Shown here piece after piece: positions 34,815 to 46,800 of a stretch of 55,471 bases of DNA; within the stretch, counting starts at the first letter, position 1; each line of letters opens with the position of its first letter. The notes under the pieces were generated by a model. The model was not told the DNA's origin and did no database searches. It was given only the letters and a program-made list of their open reading frames with translations. Both the position numbers and the translations under genes were made by a program. The stretch is from a bacterium (lineage in GTDB: Bacteria > B130-G9): assembly GCA_035527515.1 (NCBI GenBank), contig DATLAJ010000120.1:1-55471 (forward strand). The letters run 5' to 3'.

Positions 34815-37800
34815 CTATTCAAGCTCCCACTCGATGTGTGACACCTTGCTGACTGGGCTGAACGAGTTGGCGTCTGAGAAGACGGCAAACCACGTATATC
34901 GGCCCGCGGGGAAGGAGCTCAGCCTGCTGCTGAATAGCCTGACAGGCCACACGTCTGCGTGCATTGGAAGCTCGTAATTGTCCAAACAAGGCGTGAGAGC
35001 TGGCGAGAGGCCCGGCGCGAATAATAGCGAGCCGTCCGGCATCTGAAGAGCCACATAAAGGTCCACTGTCTTCGGCAAGCCGTCGTTTCTGAACTTGGCG
35101 CTCAGGACGTGCTTCTGGCCAGCACCGTATGTGCGGCTTGCTCCGTCCAGCAAGAGACCCACCTCGGGCCTCAGGTCAATCGCCGTAACCAGCGGCAACG
35201 AGGCAAGGATTTCATTGTCCTGTCCATGCAACGCTATGTAAGCACGCCAGACGTATTTTCCTGGCGAGAAGCCTTCGGGCACAACTGCGCTTAGAAGCGC
35301 GAAGTTCTGGAGTTGGAACCCGCTGATTACGTCGAGGTCAGAGGCATAAGGCTCAGGCTCTGTGCTGAAGTTGGGCAGATACACGACAACGCCATTTGGC
35401 AGGATCAGGCTCACGTAGAGGTCAACGCCGGACAGCGTAAAGCCGCCATTGTAGCAAGACAGCGAGATACTCAGCGTGTCGCCCGGATAGAACGTGCCGC
35501 CGTTGCTGCCAAGTTCGAGCGACATCGAGGGCGTTGACCCAGTGCCAGTTCCCGAAAGCGCCACCTCAAGCTCCGGGTTCACGGGATCGTTCGAGACAAT
35601 CGTCAGCGTCCCCTCTGCCAGCCCGATATGCGAGGGTGTGAAGAATATCGGCAGGAACATGCCCGTCGAAGGGTCGATGGTAATTGGTATCAAAACACTG
35701 CAACCGAACGCAAGATTGTCGATCAAAATGCCCTCGATTGTCAGCGGCGCCTGGCCAGTATTTGTTACATAGAGCTCTGGCCAGAACGAGCTTGTCCCAA
35801 CCTCTACATTGCCGAAGTTGTGAGATGAGTCTGATACCAAAATCTCTGGGTACTGCAACCTGTATTGCGTCCTTGAGTCTGCTGAGGCAGGCGGTTCCTC
35901 AACATTTCCGGCTGCATCAGTGGCTATGGTGTAGAACTCGTAATAGCCCTCGCCCTGCGTCGCCTCAAACGGGAACAAGCCTGCCTGGCCCTGGGCGGTC
36001 AGCCCCGCATCGGCCCAATCACCCCAGCTACCACTCAGCGAGGCCGAATATCGATACCAGAGTCTCACCGACTCGACCGGGCTCAAAACGTCGGTAGCGC
36101 TGAAGCCGACCGTTACCTGCGTTGCATGAGCTTCGTCAGGTGAGCTCGCCATGGAGAATGGCGGCGTCGTGTCAAACACCACCGACGCATCGGCCTCGGA
36201 AGGAGTCGCCTCTCGGTTGCCGAAGTTATCCTTCGCAATTGAATAGAATTCGTAGGCTCCATCGCCCTCGACCGGCACGAAGTCGAAGACCCCTATTGTC
36301 GCTCCCGTGACTTCAAGGCCTGTATCCTTGTTGGCGCTGCCGCCGACGCTATACCACAGCCGCACAGACGCGACGCCCACGCCCTTATCCGCTGCGGTGA
36401 ACGCGACGGGGACCGGCGATTCATTCGTGTATTGTTCGTCAACCGAAACGCTCGATTGCGGTGGCACGTTATCGAACATCGTAACCGCGGTAACGGTCGC
36501 GCCGGTCGTCGGTGCAGGCTCCGTGTTGCCGCAGTGATCGCTGGCCATGGTCCAGAACGAGTAGGTGCCAACGCCGTCCGGCGGGATGAAGTCAACTGTG
36601 CCGGATGTAGCCTCCATCCGGTATCCCGACTTGGCCCAGAGGCGCTCCTCGTAACGATACCAGAGGTCAACATGCTTGACGCCGCTCAGCGAGTCCCAGG
36701 CCCAGAACGAGACCGGTATTGTGTTGCCGGTCATTTTGTCCGGAGAGGAAACGCTCGAGCTCGGCAGCGTGATGTCGTAGTAGCTGGAGGTGTCTGGCGC
36801 TGAAGGTGTAAGCTCCTGCCAGCCCGCATTGTTAGTCGCGATCGTGTAGAACTCGTAATAGCCCTCGCCCTCGGCCGCACCGAACTCAAACACTCCCCAG
36901 GACCTAGACAACATCACCCCACCATTCGTCCAATCGCCTCCATTGAACCTATAAAGCAACGCGACACCCGCGATCCGAGTATCGACATCCTCGGCCGTGA
37001 ACCTAACATTCAATGGCAGCTCGGTCGTGCACTGTGCGCAGGAGCAGCTGGATGTGGGCCTGGTCGAATCGTAAAAGCAGCTGCCGTCAGGAACGGCCGG
37101 TGGAGACTCTACATTGCCAGCTTTGTCAATGCCTATTGTATAGAAGTCGTATTTGCCATGCCCGTGCGTCAACGTAACCGCGACCGTGCCGCTTGTTCCC
37201 GGTAATACGTAACCGGTATCGAACCAGGTTCCACGATTGTAGCGGCACCACAGCGTTAGTGACTCCATTCCAGAATAGGCCTCAATGGCCGCATACCCAA
37301 CGTCTATCACCGCACTCGTCGCATACTGAGGAACCTCGGCTCGCGACATCGGCGCTGACTTATCGAAAGCGGTCGAGGCATCCGGGGTGGCCGGTGAGGC
37401 CTCCACGTTGCCCGCAAGGTCGCGGCCTATCGTGTAGAAGCTATAGAAGCCACCTTCTACGTCAGGCTCGAAGATGAAATCGCCAGACGTCGCGGCAGCC
37501 TTCTCGTCAACCTTCTGCCACTGGTATGACTCATACTGCGCCCAAAGCTCGACCACGGCCACGCCGATGCCCTGGTCAGATGCCGCAAAGTGCACGACTA
37601 TCGGTGAACTGGTCGTCCATTCCGGCGCACTAGCCGCTGTTTGCGGCGCGACAGTGTCGAAGAAGCAGGTGCAGTCCGCATGTCCATCCCACGCCTGAGT
37701 GTTGCCCGCTGCATCGGTTGCGAGGGTGTAGAACTCGTATCTTCCGTTACCCTCCGCCGGCACGAACATGAAGATGGCCGCTTCGCCCGGTAGTGAAAGC

Positions 37801-40800
37801 CCAGTCGATAGCCAGCCCATGCCCTCGTAATTGTAGAACAGCTCGACTAGAGCCACGCCAGAGCCGGTCCCGTCTGCCGTGTAGCTGATCATCAACGGCA
37901 GCTGACGGTATGTGTTCTCGCACGAGCTGTCCGACGTAGGTGAAGTGATGTCGTAGGCCACAGTCCTCGGCAGCCTGCCTGTCGCAGCCTCCCGGTTACC
38001 GGCCTTGTCGATGCCTATCGAGTAGAAGTCGTAAGTCCCCGGTCCCTCTGTCGGCGTGAAGTTGAACGTCCCGGTCTCCGTGTTCGCTGAGAGCCCCGTG
38101 CTCAGCCATGAACCCAAATTGAACCTGTAGAACAGAACAACTGTGTCGATCGGGGCGCCCGAGAGCTGAGTTGGCTCCACGCACGTGAATGTAAGAGAGA
38201 TCGGCAGCGTGCTCACTCCTGCCGGCGCATCAAGCTGCGTCACCGGCGCCGTGCTGTCGAACAGGGTCGAGGCGTCTGCGTCCGGAGGGGCTGTCTCGAC
38301 GAATCCAGCGTTGTCGGTCGCGATCGTGTAGAAGAAGTATCGGCCCTCGCCAGCCAACGGCGGGTAGTTAAACGTTCCTGAGGCGTTTGGCGAGGAAAGA
38401 CCCGTATTCCCCCACACGCCGGCCTCTCCAAACTTGGCCATAAGCGAGACGCTAGCGATCCCTGACGCCGTCTCGACCGTCGTGAAGGAGACCGAGATCG
38501 GCACAGAGTTCGAGTACTCTGCGACCAACGCCGAGGATTCTGGAGGCGTTTGATCATAGACCGCCGTGGCGTCTATCTTGCCGGGGCGAGCCTCTACGTT
38601 ACCGGCCTTATCCGTCGCGATCGTGTAGAGGCTGTAGCTGCCCTGGAACCCGCCAGGCGGGTCGAAGGATATGGCGCCCAAAGGCGAAGTTCCGTAATCG
38701 CCCGTGTATTCCTGCCATGTGCCCGAATCGAGCTTGAACCACAGTGCGACCTTGTCTAGGCCCGCTGGCCCATTGTCGATGGCGATGTAGGGCACGTCAA
38801 ATGGGGCGCTCGTCGCTATCCCGGGCGAACCGCAGGACGACACAGGCGCTGACCTGTCATAGACAGTCGTAGCCTCGGCCGAAAGCGGTGTCGCCTCGAC
38901 GTTGCCCATATTATCGGTCGAGACCGTGTAGAACCCATACGTCCCCTCAAGTGCCGGATCTGGCTCGAACAGGAACTCACCAGACGTTCCCGTCACCGGC
39001 TCACCATACGGGGCACACAAGCCGTCGAAGCAATAGAACAGCGACGTGCTTGCAACACCGGAAACATCGTCCGAGGCCGTGAAGCGCACGACGATCGGGA
39101 GCGAGTTGGCATACTCGGGAGCCTCAACCTCAGAAGTGGGGCCCAATGTGTCGAACGTCGTAATCGCATCGGCGAAAGCCGGTCTGGCCTCGCGATTGCC
39201 GCACAGATCAACACCGATTGTGTAGAAATGGTATATACCCTCGCTGCTCATCACGAAATCGACCGTGCCCGACGTGCCTACATACTCGCCGCACTTCTCG
39301 TATCGCTCGCTGTTGTCGCTGAACCACAGCTCAGTGTAGGCAACACCCGCCGTCGCGTCAGTCGCAGCCCAGGTGATCTCAACGTTCTGGTCGGTGCTCC
39401 CGGACGGCGCCGTGCAGAACGATTCTGGTGCGGTCCAGTCAACGATGGTTTGCGTGTCGAAGGTAACGTCTCCAAAAGCATCGAGGGGTGGACTCTCAAC
39501 GTTGCCGCAGTTATCGGCTGCTATCGTGTAGAACTCCGCCACGCCCTCAAAGTCAGAAGGAGCGATCGGCCAGACGAATTTGCCCGACGTCCCAGTCTCG
39601 ATGAGGCCAGTCGCCGTCCATGCTCCGGCGTCAAGCTTGACCCAGAGCTCTGTGCTCGCCACGCCCGAAGGCGCATCACCGGCCGTGAATGACACGGTGA
39701 TCTGCTCGAAGTCCACGGCGCATTCTGGCGACTCGCAGCTGGACCAGGGCGGCGTCGCGTCATATATTGTTGTGCTCTCTGAAATGGCGCCAGGGTAATT
39801 CTCGTAGTTGCCACCTCTGTCCCTGGCGCGGGCAGCGAACTCGTAGGTCCCCTCCAGCGACGGCAGAAACACAAACGTGCCATACGACGCAACAATGTGG
39901 TCCCAATAGATCCAGACGCTACCGTTGTATCTATAATAGAGGTAAACTCTAGACACACCCGCTGGCCCTGCGTCGAAAGAAGTGAAGTCAACATTGATGC
40001 TAGGTGTGGTAACGCAGTATGGCGACATGGCCGATGCTTCTGGCGCCTGTGTGTCGAAAACGAACGAGCAGTCGGCCGAGCCCGGAGCAGCCTCGCTGTT
40101 GCCGGCCACGTCGGTGCTGAGTGTATAGAACTCATACAGGCCGTCGCCATCAGTCGGCACAAAGTCAATGGAGCCGAACTTGCCGCCGGGGCTCTGGCCC
40201 GTCCAGGTCCAAGTCCCACCGTTGAAGCGATACCAGAAAGCGGTGTAGTACATCCCAGAGACGTTGCCAGTGCCATCCGTGGCGGTGAAGTTAACGGTAA
40301 CAGGGACAGTGATGACGTAATAGAGGGGAGCCGAGCAGCTTGACTGAGGCGGCGTGGTGTCGACGAGCGTTGTGTCGTCGGCCGTCGCTGCTGGGTCCTC
40401 AACGTTGCCCCAGTTGTCCTCAGCTATGGTGAAGAACCCATACAGGCCGTCTCCTTCCAGCGCTGTGAAGTCGAAGGTGCCGGCAAGGATGTTGGTGCCA
40501 AGCACCTCAAGCCCTGAGTGCTTCCAGGCCCCGCCGTCAAGGTTATACCACAGACCGACCAGTGTTACGCCGTTGCTGACTGGGTCTGAGGACGTGAAGT
40601 TAACCGCCATAGTGGCGCTAGCTACCAGGTCAGGTGCCCCGCTTATGCAGTCCGACGATGGTTTAGAGATGTCCCAAGTCGTCTGGGTATCTGGCGGTGA
40701 TCCCGGAGGCGCCTCGACGTTGCCGGCCTCGTCGGTCGCAATCGTGTAGAAGCCGTAGGTGCCCTGGCCGGACGGCGGGTCGAACACGAAGTAGCCAGAT

Positions 40801-43800
40801 GTGCCGACCTGATGCTCCGCATAGTCGGAGTACGAGCCGCCGCCAAAATTGAACCACAGCACCACATCGGCGACATTCGTTACGCCGTCGGCCGCCGTGA
40901 AGTTGACCATTATCGGAACGTCTTCCACAAAAGCATCAGACGTGCAGCTCGATGTTGGGTCGCCAGTGTCGAGTTGGCACGCACAGTCGGGCGTGGTGGG
41001 AACGGACTCATAGGTTCCGCCCTCCAGCCGGACTATGGTGTAAAACTCGTAGAGCGCGTCCGAAACAGGATAGTCGAAGTAGATCGTCCCCACGGTCTCA
41101 GTGCCATACTCATCCGTGAACTGGTGCCAGCTCGTGTAGTCTGGCCCGACGTAGCGACGCCACCACAGCCTCACCGTGTCCAGCGTTGCCCCGGAAGGAA
41201 TGGTCGCCGTGTAGGACACGGGGATATTCGACCCATTCCAGATTGCGGGTGCCGTCCCGAACGATGTCGGCTGAGACGACGTGTATGTGGTGAAGCAGTC
41301 GCGGGCTGAAGGCGCAGCCTCGATGTTGCCGGCCATATCACTCGCAATCGTGTAGAACTCGTAGAGGCCGTCGCCGAAGGTGGGATCGAACTCGAGCGTC
41401 CCGGTTGCTGTCCCCGAGAGCATTCCGCTCTCCTGCCAACCGATAGTCCAGGTCGTCCCCAGGTCGGGAGAATACCGCAACCAGAGCGCTACGCTGTCAA
41501 ACGTGCCCGTGGCGTCATGTGACTCGAAATCAATGTCAATCGGCGCTGAGGTTGTTACGGTCGCACACGTGCATTCCGAGACTGGAAACACGTCGTCATA
41601 AACTGTCTCGCAGTCCGCGACACTAGGTGTCTCCTGGTTTCCGCTGTTATCCGTGGCTATTGACCGGAATTGATACGTGCCAGGACCATACAAGGGAACG
41701 AAGTCAAACGTCCCGGACGTGTTCGTATCGCACAAACCTGAATCCTGCCAGCCTGTGCCCTCCCAGTTGTACTGGAGGCAGACCTCGGCTATGCCGCTCG
41801 AGTCCGGATCAACCGCCGCAAACCGAACAGGTATCGGTGAGCTGGTGCTGTATTCAGCGCAGAAGCAATACGAATCTGGCTCCTTAGAGTCGTATATCGT
41901 AACGATGTCATGGGTTGACTTCCAATCTTCCACGTTGCCGGCGTTGTCCACCGACTGGCTGAAGATGTAGTAGTTCCCCTCGCCATAAGGCAGCGTCAGC
42001 GCGATTGTGCCGATGGTCGAGTCGCCATAATCATCCAGCCAAGGCGCCCAGCCACCGTCGCCGAAGCGATAGAGCAAACCGACTAGCGCTATGCCCGAAA
42101 GGTCGTCCGACGCTGTGTATGCAACGTTGATGTCAGGAACGGCGGTGTAAAGCGGCCCAGTCGCCGATGAAGTCGGCGCCTGAAGGTCATAGAGCACGGT
42201 GTGGAAATCGCCCGTTGGCGCCGCCTCAATGTTACCAGCGTTGTCCAGAGCGATCGTGTAGAACTCATAAGTGCCAGCGCCGGCGAAAGTCACGAAGAGG
42301 AACTCCCCGTCTGTGGCTGTTTCCACGAGCCCTGAATCCGTCCAGGAACCGCCGTTGACGCGGTAATGTAGATAAACCAAATTGATTCCCGACACCTCAT
42401 CCGACGCGGCGTAATAGATCGGGATTGGTTGGTAATTGTAGGAGGTAGTTCCTCCAGTAGAAATGACCTCCGAAACAGGTGGGGTTACATCGTAGCAAAC
42501 CGACGTATCCGCGCTGGAAGGAGGCGACTCGACGTTCCCGAAGTCATCCGTCGCAATCGTGTAGAACTCAACCGTGCCCTCTGTCGCGACGAAATTGAAC
42601 GAGCCTGCCCCTGTGGCTGGATTGAGATGCCTGAAGCCGGAATAACCCCATGGTGAATTTGCCTCAGCATACCGATACCACAGGTCAACGTAGGCGACGC
42701 CGCTGTAGTTATCCGTCGCCGTGAAGCCGATCGTGATGTTCGGGTTGGAAACGTAGTACGGCGAGATCGGGTCAGCGGCTGAGACAGGCGGTGTCCCATC
42801 ATAGACAGTAGTGTCGTCCGGCCCGGACGGAATCCCCTCCGTATTGCCAGCGTTGTCGATGGCAATTGTGTAGAAAAGGAACGTGCCGTCGCTGGCCGCT
42901 GGGTGCTCGAAGATGATCGTGCCGGCCGTCGCGGCGTTCTCAACTGTGTCGTAAAGCGTCCAATAGCCACCCTCATAGGAATACCACAGCGACACTGAGT
43001 AAAGCCCGCTAACCGTTATGCCATCCTTCTGAGTATCGTCCGCCACGTAGTCGAGATAAATTGTTGAGGCGCTAACCTCATCGACCGCCTCGACAGATGA
43101 CCAGGGTGGCGTAACATCGTGGATGCAAAAAGTATCAGGGACCGGCGGCGCAAGCTCCACGTTCCCGTCCGTATCCTCGAGGATCGTGAAGAACTCGTAG
43201 AGGCCCTCCTCGTTGTGCGGTGCGGCCCACGGGAAGAGGATCGAGCCCGTAGGTGCTGTGTAGCCGTGGTCGCCGTCATACTCGTTCCAATTGCCGCTCT
43301 CATAGCGATACCACAGCGTAACGTCGGAAACCTCCGCGCCAGGCGTGTATGCCGAATACCCAACCTCGATTCCTGAGACCTCCGATTGAATCGAGAAGAA
43401 CTCGATCGTCCCATCGCTCGCATAGGCTGGGGCGTCGGCCTTCGAGGTCGGCGTCGTGCCGGTGTAAGCGCAGTATGTATCTCGGGTGGCCTTACTCTCC
43501 CAGAGACCGGCATGGTCCTGAGCAAGCAGGTAGAACTCATACCAACCATCACCGAGGGTGGGATCGTAATAGAAGATGCCGGTGAGGTCCTGGTCATGCG
43601 TATTACACATCCCGGTGAACGTCCAATCGGGCGTCCAGGTCGTCCCGCCATCAGTGGAATACCGGTGCCACAGGCAGACCCTTGCCAGCCCACTAGCGAA
43701 CGGGGACCAGTCAGTTGCGGAATACGTAATCTCAACCGGCGCATGATTAACGGGTGAGGAGCACCCACCACCTGACATCGGTCGTGTCGTGTCGTAAATG

Positions 43801-46800
43801 GTTCTTGTGTGCGGCGAGGACGGGATTGCGGAGAGGTTACCGGCCCTGTCGAGCGCTCTCGTGTAGAAGTCGTAAGTGTCATCATCGGGCGGCGGGAAGT
43901 AGAACGTTCCGTATTCACCGGTTTCCCTCAGGTTACTATCAATCCATCCGCCGCCGCCATTGAACCGATACCAGAGCTGCGTCTCCTCGACGCCAGAAGA
44001 GGGCATGTCCTCTGATGCAAAGTCAACAGCGATCGGTGAGACGGTCGCGTATTTTGGCGAGATGCAGTGGGAGATCGGCAGTGTTTGGTCAAGCATCACC
44101 CACCAGTCGGCGTTCTCAGGCGGAACCTCCCAGTTGCCCAGCTCATCCTTGGCGAGCGTGTAGAAGTAATATGTGCCCTCGCCGTGCTGCAACTCGAACG
44201 GCCTGGCGCCAGCCACTATCGGGGCCCCTCCACCAAGGGATGAGCCAGTCGCGTTGAAGGCGTCCTCGTCGCCGAAGCGATAGTAGAGCCATAGTTCGTC
44301 CACATCCATGGTCGCATCTACAGCGCTGTAGTTATATGTCAACGTAGTGGTGTTCGTGTAATGATCGGCAGCCCAGCAGCTCGACTCCGGCGGCGTAGTA
44401 TCCCAGAACCCGGTGATGGTGTCGCCTGGGGACGTTTCTATGTTGCCGGCAGTATCTTCCGCGATGAAGTAGAACTCATACTCGCCATCACCCGCATCAG
44501 CCAGAAATGAGTAGGTGAACGCTAAGTCGCCCGGCGCCTCCATCCAGTAGGTCAGTATCGGCGGGCTGCCATACAAGTAGTAGCTGCCTCCGACCTTGCG
44601 GTAGAACATCCAAGTTGCGGATATGCCGGTCAGGTTGTCGGTTGCCAAACCTGATACAAGAAGGGTGCCCTGGCTCGCGTCGGTACAAGTAAGAGGCCAC
44701 GAAAGTGGCTTTATGTCGTCATAGACCGTTGAGCAATCCGGCGGCGTTTCATCAACAGGCAGCGTCTCTTCATTTCCGCAATTGTCATAGGCAACTGTAT
44801 AGAAGCCATAGACACCGTTGCTGCCTGGCCCCGGCACTGCAAACGGGAAGGTCCCAGTCTCGCCAGCCTGAGTGTTACCAGCCCCTATATAGGGGTGCCA
44901 CGCGTCTCCGTCAAGGTTGTAGTAGAGCTTCACGTAATCGACGCCGCTGGTCTCGTCAGAAGCAACGTAATCGACTAGGATCGTATTAGGATCGTTCTCC
45001 ATATCCGGGGAGATCGCCCTGGAGCGAGGAGACGTTGTATCGACGATCGTCTCCATATCAGCGGGGGTCGAGGCGCCAGGATATGCTTCCGTGTTGTTGC
45101 AGCAGTCTCTGGCAGCAGTTGTGAAGCCGTAAGTCCCGTCGCCAAGGGATGCAACAAACTGTATGGTATCGCTCACATCCTCGACACAGCCGTAATAATT
45201 CCAGCCGTAGAAGTGCCAACCGCCCCCGTTGTATTGATAATACAATGCCACCCACTCAATGCCGGACATATTTGGGCTGATGCTGGGGTCGTTCGCGGCG
45301 ACGTCAACGTCGAACGTCCCATCACTATCGCAAGTAGGCGCGTCAGTAACCACAGAAGTAGGAGGTGTGGTGTCGTAGATTACGACTTTAGTGGTGCTAG
45401 GCGTGCCCTCGTCGTTGCCACAGTTGTCGGTTGTGACGCAGCCGAACGTGTACTCCCCGTCTAGAGTTGGGATGAAGTTGAAGTAGCCCTCAGAGCCGCT
45501 TCCTTCCTCCTTTTGGTCGTAGGTCCACGAGCCGCCGTCATATTGATACCAGAGCTCGACGTCCGGCTCGTAGGTGCAGCTCTCATCAACGTCGTAGTCC
45601 ACACGGATCGGCGCGGGATACGTAGGTCCGCCCCAGCAGCTGGACTGGGAAGTTACGTATGTGACCGGAACCGTGTCGTCATATTTCGTCCAGCAGTCGG
45701 CCGTGCTTTTGGCCTCTATGTTGGCGCAGTCCTCAGCAATTGTGAGGAACTCTATCCGCCCCTCAAGAGACCAATCCGCGGAGAAGACGCCGACCGTGGA
45801 GTCGGTGGACATGAGATAAGTCCAGTCGCCCCACCATTTCTGGCCCTCGCAGTCGGGCGTCCGACGATACCATAGTGATACCCTTGTGACGCCGGTGAAG
45901 TAGTCGGAAGAAGTGAAACCAACCTCTATCGGCGAGCTGGTGAAGCATTGAGAATCGCACCAGCACGTAGAGGTTGGCGGCGTGTTGTCAACATCCATGG
46001 CATCGAGCCAGCCTGTGTCAGGATATGTCCCCGTTATGCCACCCCACGTCTCGTAGCTCATGTAATACTGATAAGGACCCGCTGCCAACGAGCTCACGGT
46101 CCCAATCCAAGTAACTCCACTGTCGAAATGCAGATCAACAACGGTTGTGCCGTCGTCGAGATGCGCCTGAACCGCAGCAAGCGTGGCGACCGTGGGAGGG
46201 ACACTGCAATCAACTGTGAACTCGAATATGGTTGCCGAGCTCCCGCAATCCGGAGTATGCGCCGGATTGGTCAGGTAGCTGCCAGTATGGAACGCGTAAA
46301 GCGTCGCTGGGGAGTCGTATGTGCAGAAGTAGAGGGTCCCGTCCGTCCCGATAGACCCTGCCGACAGACAGGTCCATTCGTCATAGCCGAGATCGTAAGA
46401 CCAACAGAGGCGTCCTAGCGGCGAGACACCGAAGAACAGCCCGCCGTTGCCTGTAACATAGATTGTGCCAGTAGCATCAATTATTGCACTGGCATACATG
46501 AGATCGGTCCCGGCCCCCAGTTGGACAGACCATTTCAGTGTCCCGCCTGAGGCAATGGCAAACAAGTTGGCCTTGGTGTCCACGATGTAGAGGGTTCCAT
46601 CGGTGCCAATCGCGGGCGCATTGAGTATCCCGGCCCCCGCCTCAGGGCTGTCCCAGGCCCAACCCAACGTCCCATCCGATGCAACGCAATACAGGACATA
46701 CTCGTTGGCGCTATCCCCCGAATCGCCAAAGTATATGTGCTCACCGTCTTCAGAAACGGAGGGCGAGGAATAACGGACCTGGTCTATGCCGCCCGGAGGA

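Noticed and set aside
34751-34888. Extended TolC start at a TTG inside the giant gene
   Set aside because: It would overlap the giant gene by 74 bases and run through its terminator. The signal peptide begins at ATG 34750.
35853-45990. Regular ~300-base spacing that could suggest a CRISPR or DNA satellite
   Set aside because: The period comes from protein repeats in one long frame. DNA units differ strongly and there are no short identical repeats with unique spacers.
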